From positions 2,546,092 through 2,610,091 of the forward strand of contig NW_023998427.1 of NCBI RefSeq assembly GCF_014805625.2: a DNA stretch of 64,000 nucleotides, read 5' to 3'. This stretch comes from Glossina fuscipes. Taxonomy: Eukaryota; Arthropoda; Insecta; Diptera; Glossinidae. Both the position numbers and the translations under genes were made by a program. The first letter of the stretch is position 1; each line of letters starts with the position of its first letter. This document shows positions 21,961 through 36,900 of this stretch, in pieces. The notes beneath the pieces are model-generated. The model was given only the letters and a program-made list of their open reading frames with translations. It had not been told where the DNA came from and did not search any database.

Positions 21961-24900
21961 GCTTTTTTCAATTTACATATTATTTACTTACGTTTGCACA
22001 CTTTGCGGTGGTTGAGCGGTTTTGTGTTATCACGGTAAAAGCCCTCGCGACAGTAATGACAGTATCGACCAGTAGTATCATGTTGGCAATTGTAACATAC
22101 ACCACCAGAGACGCGTCCCGAAAGTTTATAAAGTTCCAAATTGAAACGACAGCGACGAGCATGACTATTGCATTGACACACTGAAAACATAAATATATAT
22201 ATATGTGTATATATATATGCGATTAACATTTGCAAAAAATTAAAATTGGTTGCGAAAAAAAGAGGCTGTTTTTTCTCATCCCCCCTATTGTGCCGAAATA
22301 TGAAACATGCATGAGATAAATTTGAAAGCAAAAATGTAACACTTTAAAACAAAATAGTCGAGCATGGTCCATCCGCAAATATCCTACGCTGCTCTTATCT
22401 TTATAAAATTCCTAAAAATAGTTCTTATTGCCATATAAATGCCAATAAATAAAGGATCCGGAAAATAACCATATACAGTTACAGCTTAACGCTTTGCGTC
22501 CTATGCACCCGGACCTTTTTTTAATATGGGTATTCAGCTACCCGACAGTTGTTTTAATAAAACATTGTAACACATCAAACATACGAATTTTAAACATAAG
22601 TAGTTTATTTACATGTTTCATTTTTATTTACATACATACATACAAACATAAAATTTTAATATTAAATTTTATAATTTTCCTCAGTGTGATATTTGAGCAA
22701 GCACTCTCCAAGGTGTACCGTAGGTTTTTCAGGACACTAATAAACAGTTTCACGTCTTCCGCTTTTCTTTTCCGCTCGGTCAGAGCACACTCTACAATTT
22801 TTTTTTTTTTGTAGATGATGTAGAACCACGGCCAGCTCCACGGTCGATATCTCGATAATCTCCTTTTAGCTGATTCACTAATAATTTTCACAAATTTTAA
22901 ATGACTGACTGTGTGAGTGTTTTCACTTAACAGAGCATCAAAAATTTTGCTACGATTTTACCAAAAACGCTATAGTGTTCAGACTGAATGACCTAAGTGT
23001 CCACGATCCGATGTATACCCGACTAATCTCGCACCAAGTAAAAAAATTTACAACGCGTGCACAATTTAACATACAATATTATCAAAAATAGTAATGGCGC
23101 CTCTCGGGCGCCGTTCGGGTGCAAAGGGTTAAGACAGTTAACTAAGTCAGCAATTTATTATTTTGGACAAATATTCGCCATAGAATGAATAAGAAAATGA
23201 TAATTTGTTACTTACCTTTTCTTCCGAGCCTTTGTATGACAACGGAAGTATCAAAAAATGTTATACATCCATTCTAACAAAATTTTCCCTGTTCGTTTAA
23301 TACGCCAAAATCTGATTTTTCACCGACCTTTGTAGACAAAAGTTAAGAGTTGCAAAATTTTTCCCACATAAGGGCGCTTTTTCGTATGGGCTTTATATGG
23401 GAAAATGTGATCGGATCCAACTCATTTTCAAGAGAGTTCCTTCTTTAACCAAAATCTGTAAGTTTCCCATATTTTATCAATATATTTTAAAAACCGCGAC
23501 TTGTAGGTTAAAAACGAGAATACATGAACACACAATCATTCTTAATCGATTGGTATAATAATTAATGGGTTTGTACATAGTTCACATGCCCATGCGACAA
23601 ATGGTGTAAAGTTAAAGTTAAACCAATTTGAAATCAAGATTACGAAAGAAATCAAAAGGAAGATAAACGACTTTATTTACAAAACACATTTGCTCAAAAA
23701 TTATTTCAATAACTATTATAGATTGGAAAAAAGTAAAAGAAACAATCAACGCACCGAAGCGGAGTGGAAAAGAAAAGCCAATCAAGTCTTCGGGATGATA
23801 ATACCTTCACTTTACAGAAATATAATAATAATATAAACAGACAAGTTAAAACATTATTGCCGAGTATGGTCGTTCATCAAATCCTCTACGCTGCACTACT
23901 ACATCCAAACTTTTCACATTCATTTGTAATAATATGCCAAAGTATTATCGTCTACTTACTTTCGTTAAGAAACATTGCAATTTTTCTTTAAAATAGGGCG
24001 CTATATAGAGAACTATCGTCACAACGTTCCTTGGATTAAATTAAATTTGTAACCAAATTTTATGAAAATATTTCGAAAATTACGAAATAAGAAAGACAGA
24101 CGGATAAGAAAATGGACAACGAGACAGGGTTAATTCGATTTAGAACATAATTCTGAATTGACTAACTTCACTTCAACTTATGTCGGGGTTATTGCAAACA
24201 TCAGCACAAATTTTACGCACCTTTCTCTTAAGTAAGGTAAAGTACAAAAATTCTCAAATCCAAACAATTATTAAGAAATTCCAACAGAAATATAGCAAAA
24301 TATTTTCTTCAATATTTCTAATGCAGCGACACTAGACCAAATTGATGGTGACAGCTTGAATAGTACAGTGATAAATAACAAAAGAAATTGACACAAGCGA
24401 AAAGGCTTCAAAACACATAATCGAATACTTATGGCTTCAAAGAAAAAAAAGAAAAACGAAGACAAGTAAGAAAGTGAAATTCTGTCCGGACCGAACCTTA
24501 TACACCCATCACCGTTACCACAGAAAAAGACATAAGAAGTAAAAGAACAAAATGTTCATGCTCTATAATATAGAGCGGGCCCAGTTGATCTCTTCTATTT
24601 TCAAAATAAGAGCTTTTGTCGTAGAGGCCAATTTCAAATTCTTTTGAAAATATTTAGACAATGTCTTCATTTTCGTTAGCGGGCGAATGCTTACCACAAA
24701 TACTACAAAGTTGGGCAGACGGATAGATGGACAGACGAACAGGCGGACATATTTAGGTGCATTCAAGTGTTGTAACTGGCCAAGAATTTGTATAACTTGT
24801 GCGGTTTTTGAAACTTGCTTCTGCGAGTTATAAACATATTGAAAAGATAATACAATTTTGATATACTATAATATTGGGTAGGCGTTAGTTAATTTTTTCC

Positions 24901-27900
24901 ATTTTTGTGCACAAATGCTACAGCATCGCCCGTAGAATATGAACTCAAATTTTTGCACATTTATTTGCTATAGTTTATAAGAAATGAGTAAAACACCATT
25001 TTTTTATTCCTTTTGAAAAACAGAGGTGTTCTCGGTTTACGTGGTGATGTGGGCGACTCCTTTGACCGATTTGGCACATTTTCAACGCCAACTTGCTTGC
25101 AGGAACTTCCAATGTTTCTGCCAACTTTGCAGTCAATAGCGTCATTTTTGCGGCCAGAACAATGCTTACAACAGACATTACACAGACGGACAGACGGACA
25201 TCCTTTGAGAATTTGATGCTAATCAAGAATATACATGCTTTGTGGGGTTTCTGATGCTTTTTTGCGGGCGTTGCAAACGTTTTGACAAAATGTATATACC
25301 CCCATCCTTCGGTGACAGGTATAAAAACAAGTAAGAACACTATAGTGAGCCACATTTTACCATTAAATACTCTATAACATTTGGTTTAATACACTTATTC
25401 ATGTAACGGATTTTCAAAATAAGGCCTAATATGAGAAGCGCTCGATAAATGTTCCAATCCGCACGACTTTTAGTAGTGCTCGTCCTTGGAGTCTGCAGAT
25501 TGAAAACAAGAAAAACAAGTCAGACAGACGGCCAGACAAGTTTGACTTAGAAATCGATGAGTCCATCTAAAAGTCTTTCTTTGTGTTGCATACATCCACA
25601 TAAACTTAATACACCTTTGCACATCAAGTGGTGTTAAGTATAAAAGGGGCAATAAAATTCTGTCTCTAAGAATGTTATGATAATATATTGCACTTAATAT
25701 GTCAAACGAGTAAAGGTTTAATTCCAAATACCCTTAAAATTCACATAAATGTAACGTGAACAATTGACAACATGCTAACAAACACCTGAGCAGAAAAATA
25801 AAACACCGAAAATATTTCAATTGAATGTAAGAGAATATATAAAAATATCACCAATCATCAAATCCTCTTCTATATCCTATTGTCAAGTGGACAACTTACT
25901 TGAATTGTATTTAAAAGAAGCCTTCTAAGTTTGTTAAGTACCGCGCAACTTGTACAAGTAATCAGTAGGAGGCGTTACAACCTGTGTAAAGGAAATGATA
26001 TCGCGAAAGCCATATTCGTGCAAATTGGTTCGATATTCAGGCAGCATCTTCAACGTCATAACCGTCACCGTTATCGTCTCTTCTATCCAGACGAAGAAAT
26101 TTAACTTAAGCAACTTTCCCATTGCATCTGCGGCTTGCCTGGTGAGTAAAAAACACTGTGAATTTTTCAGAAATTTTTTTTATATCCTCCAGCAAACGAT
26201 GGGGATAAAATGATTTGGCTAAAACGTCACAACATTCAGAAGGATCCTTTAGAGATCTGTCCATCTGTCTGTCAATGCAATGTCTCTCGTAAACATTCTA
26301 CTGGTCGCAGAAACGAAGACGAAAATCGATTCCAAATCCAATAGGAATAGTTGAAATTCTCGCAGACAGCGGCGGAAGGACACGCCTGAAGAACAGGGTA
26401 AGCTTATAACCCCTCCGTTTTCAAAAACAAACAAGTAAGAAAATTATATTCGACTGTGAGGAAATTCTTTATACACGTCACCTTTATATTGAAGTACAAT
26501 ATACAAATATTTATTGCTCCACGTTGTGAATAGCGAACGAAACACACGCATTATTTTAAGAATGTTGTGGAACATTAATTTTGGAATATCGGCTCAAATT
26601 TTTACTGCGGCATCTGTCGTAGTTTTTAAGTAATGACCAAAAAATGCAATTTTTCTGTCCTTTGCAAAAACCGAGACGTTCTTACTCTACGTTATATTGT
26701 CGCCTCATCCATTAAAAAAGATAAAAACTTACGTTTCGCGTTCGTTACTTATAAACTGCAGCAAACACAGCGATAAATATTTACACGTACAGATAATGGA
26801 TGATTTCGCAGCATCCGTGTGAAAATGGAAAAAATCAGCGACGGCCACCCAATATTATAGAAATCCGATATTTCATTTTGTGCAAGTCTTTTTTGAGATG
26901 ATGATGATGATGGTGAGTGTGGAAAATTCAGTCGCAGCCGAAAATAATTTTCTGAGTTCTTTTTAATACCCCACACCACTTGCGGTACAAGAAGGTAAGC
27001 AACAGCCGAAAGCAGTTGATGTAGAATCAGGTTTTACTATACCCATTCAAAATCATATTGTGTACCGATTTAAGCCTGTATGTCCCTCTTGTTTTCTTGC
27101 GTTCAACCTGCAGCTCGCAACATTCGCAATATTTTGGCGAAATTTTGCACACTGACATGTTTTGGTGCAAGGACGAATGCTATTGATATAAGAGCGATCG
27201 GACCGCTTTTGTGACCTCTTCCAATAAGAGGCTTTACTTTGAAAATTCAGTACAATAATTGTAAGGTGGTGTAGGGTATTTAATAGTAGGCCGTGGGGCC
27301 GCTATAGTTTGTTTATTTTTATACCTTCACTGATATGTTACTATGAAGCTACCGAAATATGAGCAAAAGTTTATGGCCAGTGAAAACTTGCTACCTGGAA
27401 TATTGGGTTCTTCCCAAGCACCCCGAAAAGACTAATGGGTACAAAAAAAATATATACTGGGAGTTATAGTCTAATATCTTACCCGTTGTTTTCTCGTTTG
27501 CTTCACGAGCTAACTGATCTCTTCGAATATCCTATGAAAGGATATTGGGCTGGGACCAATTCGAAGGATATAGGAAAAAACTGAAAATTTAATATAAAAC
27601 CATTGAAATTATTTATAAATTCAAGTCTATAATTATACATTTTCTCGCAGTGTTTTCTGTCATGTCCTAACACGTAAAGCATGGAGATGAAGCAAAAGCA
27701 ACAGGCTTTAGAATACACTCTTCAAAAAGGGAGAAAGAATGAGGAGAAGTATTTAAAAATGAAAGGGTAGTTTTGTGGTCCTGAAGAAAGAATTGCAAAC
27801 TAACAGAAAAAAAGAGAATAAAACTTGTTTATTATAAAAAAAAAACAAAAGAAAAAACTTTAACCGCGTTAACCGCGTACGAATCATCGTTACAACACTA

Positions 27901-30900
27901 CCACTGCCCTTTTGAGAGTTTTCCCTTTTTGTCAAAACTGAGATCATTGAGTAACGTTAAAACGTTAAACGTGCGCGCGAAAGAGTTTCAATTCAATTTA
28001 AATATCACTTAAGGTATAATTTGGAAAAAAATTTCTTATATCTTATTAAATATTCTATATTTGTGTTTATTAGTGTTATGCATGCAATATGTAAGAATAT
28101 TGTAAAAAATTCTTTATCTGCGCTCCAGTTCACCATAGGAAGGTGTTAAACAACATTAAAAATAACAAAAACAAAAATGCTGCGGAGATTGTATTTTTCT
28201 TTAAGCAAATACACTTATACGGATTTCTCTGAATGCGTAATGAACAAGTGCATCAGACAGATGGTCTCTTAACTCTCTTCATCAAATAGTAAGAAAAGAA
28301 AGAAGTCTTTTGATGCCCACTAGTTGTTTGTTTTATTTATTTATTTATTTTTTTTCTCTTTGCAACAAAGCTCTGCAGAAGCGTGGGCACCTTTTTCTAA
28401 AACTGCAGAATAGAGTTGAACAACGCATATCGCAATATTATCCAGAAACCAATATCTTCTTATATGCAAGTTATATAACGCCACCATAATTAATTTAGAG
28501 TATATATATTTAGAACTAATGTGCAATACACATAGACACCTGACATAAAATATCTGACGAATAACAAACTGAAAATAACGTACCTGAGCACTTATAAAAA
28601 CAACATATTGGAAATATTGTTGCAGTCGAAGCATTAGCAACAGACAGATAGATGGTTGTTGAAATTTTTGCAAATTATTGCCAACCTATAATTTCTGTTA
28701 TTTTTGCGTTCAAAGCTTAAAATCGCAATTAATGCAATTTCAACAAATGGACTGAATGACAGACAGAGTGAACTAAATCGCTATCTTTTAAGAATTCTTC
28801 GATGCGTGTTATATGCTGCAATAAATATTTGACAAATTGAATGCATCCTCTGCGATGGAAGCCTATGAAAGTCTTTTGTTTATTTCTTTTATTTATTTCT
28901 TCGGTTTATACTTGATCGTTTGTGTGTAATGTAGCGATCAACCATGGCATGTAAAATATCATCATTTTTAAGCGTGAATGTTGAATATCTACTATCTAGA
29001 ATCCAAGACTATTATAATAGGTGTATTGCATGTGCTTTTATCAGCAACATCTATCGGTATACAAGGGTTAATTCGATGATTTGGACCTTTTTCTACATGA
29101 AATAACCTTTTCCAGTTACTATTACTGAGTTCTTCAGTGTGTACAGACGGTAATCATGGGGTCCTCAAGATTGCATTTTCCACATTCATTACTTTTGTTT
29201 CGTGCTTTGAAGAAATCTGCTGCCAAAGTCCATTTAACATTTGTGGAAGCTTATAGTGGTGTTGCTCCATCACATTCCAACAGTCGGTTTTAGTTTCAAC
29301 GAATTAAAAGTCGAAAGAACAGCCGGAGGAGGACGAAAAAAGTTCGAAGACAATAAATTTGAAAAGATATTGAACGGAAGCCAACTCAAACTCCCATTGA
29401 ACGTTGTTTTAATCCGGTGTTCATCGATAGTCGTTAAAGCATATTCATTCTCTGCGAGATGTCGTTTGAATAATGTTTGAATAAGTTATATATAAATTCA
29501 AAGAGACGGACGTAAACTTGACGCAACTTCTTTACGGGTTTTTTTCAAAATCGAAAAAACCTATCTCATTAATCCCTGGACTTATTGACATGACAAGAAG
29601 AAGAGGAAGAAAGAAAGAAAGAAACAATTAAATCAAATTTCGCAGTGACATCTGGCACGCAATGCTTGCAAATTCAAAGCACAATTTCAACATCGTTTGA
29701 AAATTTTAATGCAACCGTTGACCGCCTGTTCGTGCTATCATTGCCGTTGCCAGACCTCGTATATGTTACGTATTGTTCAACTAGATCGTCCAAGCGATGA
29801 ATAAATGTGATTAACTCAACTTGAATATATTAAAAAATGAAATCAAGTTTCATTGATTTCATGAATTTTTTTATTTTTTAAATAAGTCTTCGATACCTAA
29901 TATGTTTTCTTATCTTAACCTTGAAGCTCTTTTTCCATCACTTGATAATATTTCTGTTTTGTAGATGTGTTTGCGTATGGAATACTTGCATTTTCCAATT
30001 TAATTAGTAGTATTCAAGCAAGAATCTGGTCGCCAACTTCCAACTTCCAACTTTCTTACTCTTTTCATGATTTTACGAACTGCAACAAGAGGCAAATGGG
30101 CGCATAATGTAATTTACTCGAAGTTTTACTTTAATCAGAGTGCATTTAAAGATTCGCATTACGAATTTATTGCGTCGATTATTTTTTTATTTAAAATTTT
30201 TAAGCTAATAAGGAGGTTTGCTTGGTTATCATGTGTACATATATACCTTGTATATGTACTGTGTGTGTATATATATAATACGTATCTATATATATATCGT
30301 ATTAATGTATATATAGATACGTAGGTGTCATGTTTATACCGTCTTCCACTTGTAATAATGAAGGGTGTACTAAGTTTGTGCGGATGTATGTAACACCCAA
30401 AAGCGCTTACAGCAAACCCAGTTTTAAATGCTTAAGCACTTTGTAAATGGATTGAAACTTGTTTGTCCATCTATCATCTAGAGATCAAAAAATTTATCGC
30501 ACTGACGTATTACGTCACTCCCTTTTGGACCATTTACACGATGTCGTTATATGAAAAAAAATTGCAATTGTCAGAACTTCTTGAAAAAAATCACCGAGGA
30601 GTCGCGTGTCAGCAAACTAACTTGATTTGAAAAATTTGAATCGTTTGAGATAATTTTGCACAATTTATCTTTTTCTTAACGATCAACCTATCAGATATTT
30701 AAATTTATAAAATCGGAATGTACTGACCGATAAGCCTAACTGTCGTGTAGGGGATATACATGGCTGACGTTGTTCATTTTTCTTATATATGAGACATCTA
30801 GCAACAATAACTAGTCGTAATTTCAGCATGTATCACAGTCCAAAGATACTTTTTCTAACAACAAACGATTGAGGTTTCGTGTCAAATGAAGGACATTCGA

Positions 30901-33900
30901 CGACCGTCTTTTTTCCATTGTATCTTAGAATTCGAAACGCAAAAATTCATGGGTAGATGCGAACGTATCGACCACATCGACAGCAAGACTGAATCACTTT
31001 GGCAAGAAGACGTTATTTTGTGTTTGGGGAGATAGAAGAGTAAGATCTGTTTTTATTGATGAAAACGTAACATAATAAATGCTGCTAACAACAATTGATT
31101 TATTTCAACGGTTCCCAATGCAAAAACAAAAACGGCCAGGATATCAAAAAAAGCATCTCAAGGTAATTTGTTAAATGTCACCCGACTGAAAAATGTTGGC
31201 CCATGTGGCTTACGGACTGAACTTAACTCATTTCGATTACGACTTACTTGCAACGATGGGACATACAATTGCTGAACAGCTTTCACTTTTCAAGAAAAAG
31301 TTCCAAAGTGGGCCGTTAACGAGTTTGCCCCAACAAAGCAAGTTTTTTGGCCCGGCAATCTACAAACTGCCAGATAAGCTGACCGTTCTCACCGGCCTGG
31401 AGCGTCGATTGACATAGTTCTCGCACAGCTTAGTTGCTACATGGCATTTGCATGGAATGATTTCTCACTTTTGGGGCGAAGATTTGTTATACGCCCTTTT
31501 GGAATCGAAACGGAAAACGAAAATAAGTCGCCTAAAAAAATTTGTTCGAAATATTCATTAACTGTTTCAAGGAAAGAGTAACGATACCTCGTGGCTGGCA
31601 ACTTACAGATCATTTTGTCAAATTCGCATACATCGGATAAATAATAAAATAATTTCACACCTTTTTTAAAATTTTCTGCTAATACCATGCAAATGTATAC
31701 AGCACCCAGAAGAACTTGAGGTGGATTCATCTTTTATTAAGCCGATCGATTCAGAATGACTTTCTGCATGGATCTGAGTTGCACGGTCCGCCTGTTTGCC
31801 TTGGGGTCTTGTGATCACCCTACTGGTCGCAGCTTTTGAGATATTTCAATGATGTTTTAATTCAAGGACAAACGCTATTGGAAATGTTTCGGAACAGATC
31901 ACTTTTTCGTACATTTCCCGCATAATGCCCTTTTATGAGAAATCCTTATATGAATAATTGTATTAAGTGAGGTGTGTAGGGTACTTAATAGTCATACGTG
32001 GTCCGGTACAGTGCTTTTACCTTTTAAATGTAATAAAATTTGTTCGCATAGTCTGGAGAACACATGTCGTTTCATTTCTTTTACATTTGCAAGTAATAGT
32101 AAAATAATTGCAAGTAATCCGTAAAAATAACAAGGCGCTTAAATATTTTTGACTGCGCTTTTCGTTTCCTTTTTTGTTTTCCTTTTCATCTGCTAACGTT
32201 ACGTGTATTTTATTATTACTAAAGTATCCGCTGCTTCTTAAAGTTTGTCCACTGAAGCCAAGAAGTTCATAATTATGACCCACAACAAGTCACACCAACA
32301 TTCGTTGAGATGCGCTGGTTTATGATTGTATCAATATTGAAAATTGAACATTAAAATCAACCGGCATTCATTCATTCTCTCTTCTTCTTACGTTTACTCA
32401 AGACTACATACACAAACACATGCACATAGATAATCATTGTACATTAAGAATAAGAATAACAGAGATACGAGAAAATGTAAATACACGACAATCATACTTA
32501 AACCTACACCGTCTTCACATAAGTAAAGTTGTACAACTAGTCGGTTATCAAATAACGTGAAATCGTATCTGAGAAGTGCCAATCAATTGAAATTTCAAAT
32601 TGCCAGATGGCATGGAGTATGCACATAAGGTTGATGATAATATGTTCATGTTTAATAAAGTTTCCCCATAAATATTAAAAATGCAACACTGAAACGCGAA
32701 GTACCTTTGTATTCATCTGTACATACACACTATGCCATAGCCTCAATAAAATTGAAAAAAAAGCTTTATATATATAATTGCGTATATTTGCGTATAATAA
32801 CACTAATACTTACACCAATTTACGGTATAATGATTGTAAAAAAGCTGACAAAATGAATGAAAGAAAATTCTCGGGTGCAAACCACTGCAACCGATTAGAT
32901 AGACTAATGAATAAAATAGTTTATATAGCAAGCTATGAAAGAGGACACTTCTGAAGGGCCTAAAAAGTACATTCTCAAGACTGCCACTATCCGGTTAGCG
33001 TTGGATGTAAATTCTTTTTCAGTGACAATTGCTTCGAGAAACTACAGAAATACACGGATGCACATCTAATCAATTTTTTTATAATTTTGATCATTTAGTC
33101 CTTTTATCGACAGAGCAGTACAGTCGTGGACAGTTGCCATCTCCTGAATTTGTAAATTAAGGCTGTTCTTACAAATGTTTATATCGGTGTTAAGTCTCCA
33201 TGTACTTTTTACTATTGGGATCCCAAATGCCAATCATCTACGGAGATGTTCTGCACTTTTTTATGTCATCGTTGTTAGTCATCATATCGGTTCAGGAAAA
33301 TGATGTGCGATACACAGCTAACGTTTGCCGACCTTAAATAAGTATCTCAAATTCAATGCCAAATATCGCAATAATTTCGATATCTCATTACCTTATTATA
33401 TATAAAGAAAATCTTGTATGTAAAGTAGCAAAAAATATTTAAGAAGCAATGGCAAAGCAAGCTTTATATATGTCAAACGTTGATAAGTTGAAAAAAGTTT
33501 AAATAACTTTAAAAATGTTAGCTGTAGATTTTAAGTGTTTTGTACCCTACACCACCTTTAGTACAAGGGTATATTGAGTTTGTGCCGATACATATAACAA
33601 CCAGAAGGACTTAGGATAGATCCGCCTTTTTGATACCGATCGATGCAGAATCACTCTCTCAATCCATCTAAGCTTGTCTGTCCATCTATCAATACGGGTT
33701 TTTTTATTATATCCTACATCATTAGCAATGCAAGAGTATATTAAGTTCGTGCGGATGTATGCAGCACTCAGAAAGACTTCAGAAAGAACCGATCATTTTC
33801 TGTATGATTCTATTCTTGTTTGTCCGTCAGTCCGTCTTGCATTCTCTTGTTCAACCTACCGGCCATAATTTATGAAATATTTTTGTGATCATTGGTGCAC

Positions 33901-36900
33901 TGGCATGTTTCAGCACAAAGACGAGCGCTGAAGAAAATGACTCCGGATCAGACTGCTTCTTCGACTAATTGCCATATAACGTCCATATAAAGTCGTTACA
34001 TTTCCAAAACTGTATTAAGGCAAGTGTTGTAGCGTATCTAATGGTGGACCTTATACCACTACAATGCTTTTGGTTAATAACTTTGCTTCTTACTGGTTTT
34101 CTGATAGCATTCAACGATTCGTCTTTTGTAATTTGTTTGTGAAATATTTGTAATGCGTCGTGAAATAAGCATTAATATATAATGTATATATATATATATA
34201 CATATATCTATATATATTCTTGCAAAAATAATAAAGAAAGTGTAAATGTATCATTTGCCAAAGAAAATCTTAAAGTCTTTGTTCAATGAGATCTAAACGG
34301 AAGTCCAAATGATGCATGTACAACAGGACAGAAGAGACACCCACACGCCAACACACAATATGTAAACAAAACAAAAAAAAAAAAAAAACTAATAAAAAAA
34401 TAAATATTTAATATAAACCAGTTTTAAATAATTTTTAGTGCTTACATATCATAGGAGTAGTAAATTAATTTGATGTGTTTGTTCGTGTTAGGTGATTTTT
34501 GAGTGGTCTGAAAGGTCGAATGCCTGGAATAAGTAGAGACTGAATAGAGTGCCAAATAGATATGGTTTTCTTCCTTCGTTAATATTGCCCTTATGTTATA
34601 TTTTTATTGTCAGGACGAAAATGTATATACTAAACACAAATATCGGATTAAGGAGCCACTGTTGGAAAGTCGTGTCGCATATACTTATGATACACATTGC
34701 CAGGTCAATATTTGAACCAGTTAAGATATCGGCTATTTTGCTGCATTAAGAACAAGCTGGAAAGCCTAATGTTCGTGCACTTATAGTCAAGAAGAGATTA
34801 TTTGATTTGTAATTGGCTGAAAAGCGGGGCCTTTTTCTAAAATCTCTGTGTCGTGGTCAGTTTATTCTTACGTCTCGTGCGCAATTGGAAATTAGGTGAA
34901 AATATAGATGCCAGAGAGTGGTTTTGCCAAACATTATTATTATGTCCTCACCTAAATTAGAAATATTATTAAAATATTACATCATCATATTAAGTAAATA
35001 ACATAACACTAAGTTCAACAAGTGAAAAGCTTATAGTTGGGCAAGGCCCACTATCAAACCCACTACCCACTTACAGAACATTGTTTAACACAGTTATTGT
35101 TTTTGACACAGAATACAAAAACGATGCCCTCTTTTTATATGAACTTTCCATTGTGGAAATTAATCATTAGACCTTTTCGCAAATAAAGGCATACTTCTCG
35201 TAAGAAGGTTTATGACCGAGAGGTTCAACAATTCAGTATAGTTAATTTTTATATCAAACTAGTACTATGCCATCATGAAATATTAAAACTTAAAATTTTT
35301 GCTACCCTAAAAACCAAAAATTTGTGTACAAATCCTTATATAGGCATGAATGGTCTAAATTTGATGCAGTGCTTTTTTTTATATTAAATTACCACTATGA
35401 CCTGATTTGCACCATATAGCATTTATACCTCTTCGTCATATGAACTACAATTTTTGTGATATGAGAGGGGATTCAGAAAATTGTCTCAGCCGGTCCAAAG
35501 TCTCCATACTAATTTCGAATGCCGAAATACCATTACTTATCCACTTTTGTAGAGAAGTTTTGAACATTGCAATTTTTCTCCATATAACGACTTTTCAAAA
35601 TAGGGCGTTATATGGGGAATGGTCGAGAACATGAATCTATCCAAATCATCCATCAAAATATATCAATAATTCGAATTTACATGGACAGACATCGAACGAA
35701 TAGACGGACGGACAGGCTAACATTGATTCTGAAGCGCTCCATGTAATAAGAGCTGGGTCTGCCTTAAGCTCTTCTGCGTGCTACGTACGTCCACAAAAAC
35801 TTACTGCTCCCTGTATCACAACTTGTGCAAGGTATAAAAACTGTACTCGACTGCTACAGCAATTAATGTAAAATACTTTATTACAAGGCATCTAAAATGT
35901 CCGTTATGTAGATCTGTAAATGTAATCAACTTTTTCATACATTCGACATACATATTCAAACATGCATATATCCAGGCGTATTAGTTTAAGCGTAGTCTTT
36001 GCCACACTGATTGTAACAAAGCCATGATAATCGACTGCGTTGGCGCCGATTATTAGCACCAACAGCATCAACTCTAAATACGTTTTGATTGATATGCTGA
36101 CAGCTGAAAGCAGATGTCGCAATACATCATTTACATGAGATCTCGTGTGCAGCACAAACACCTTCACTCTCTCCTTCAGAATCCTCTTAACGTTACGCCG
36201 TCGAACGTCTGTACAATCTCAAGTCGTGTAAATGTAAAAAAATGGATTAAGGTGCAATTGGGAAAAAAACGCACATATTGTCTGAAAATGAAGGGATTAC
36301 GTTTTCCTTAAATTTAGTTATCTGTAGTTGCGAATACTCGTTGAAATAAACAAATTCAGTTACGTTATGCAGTGACAAGATCCGGCAGCTCTCTCTCCTC
36401 TACTCTGCTGCAATAGATTTTGAATAAATCATTATTAGAAGAAGAGATTAAAATTTCTCTAATAGATATAACGGTTATTTTTTACCTCTTGTTTAAAATT
36501 TAACATAAGGAAGAGGTGAGACAATTTCACATATTCCTTTATTCGCTGAGGGAGAGACGGGCTTATTTTGAAAATTGAAAATGAAAATTGGAAAGTGGAA
36601 AATTGAAAATGGGCTCTGAGCAGCTATTATTTTAAACTAAATAATTGTTCTGTTAGCGGAATCCATCTAATGAGAGAATCTGCTCTGCTTCTAATGTACA
36701 AAAATTTGTGAATTTAATCGAACAACAAGTAAATTTGTAAATACGCATACAAAAAATAAAATAATATGGGGAAACGTAATGAATCGGTTCATCAATACTT
36801 CGGCAAGTGCTTTAATTAAAATTCAAGAGCCCCAGGGTTACATCGAATTAAATGAAAGTTGGTAGGGTTTAATATTTCAATGAATTCTATTGTATCGATG

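Larger units (their letters stand above)
16624..21991 (-). other. Netrin intron 2, rich in repeats
   Basis: A 5.4 kb intron containing a family B element, a decayed non-LTR retrotransposon, a family A related copy and AT-rich sequence. I see no nested gene. Stretches at 18770-19940 and 20640-21900 hold nothing I recognise apart from short low-complexity runs. Confidence 0.85.

Noticed and set aside
22494..22891. Two open frames of about 100 and 87 codons on opposite strands in netrin intron 1
   Set aside because: Compositionally biased and overlapping each other, with no motif. Each could be open by chance.
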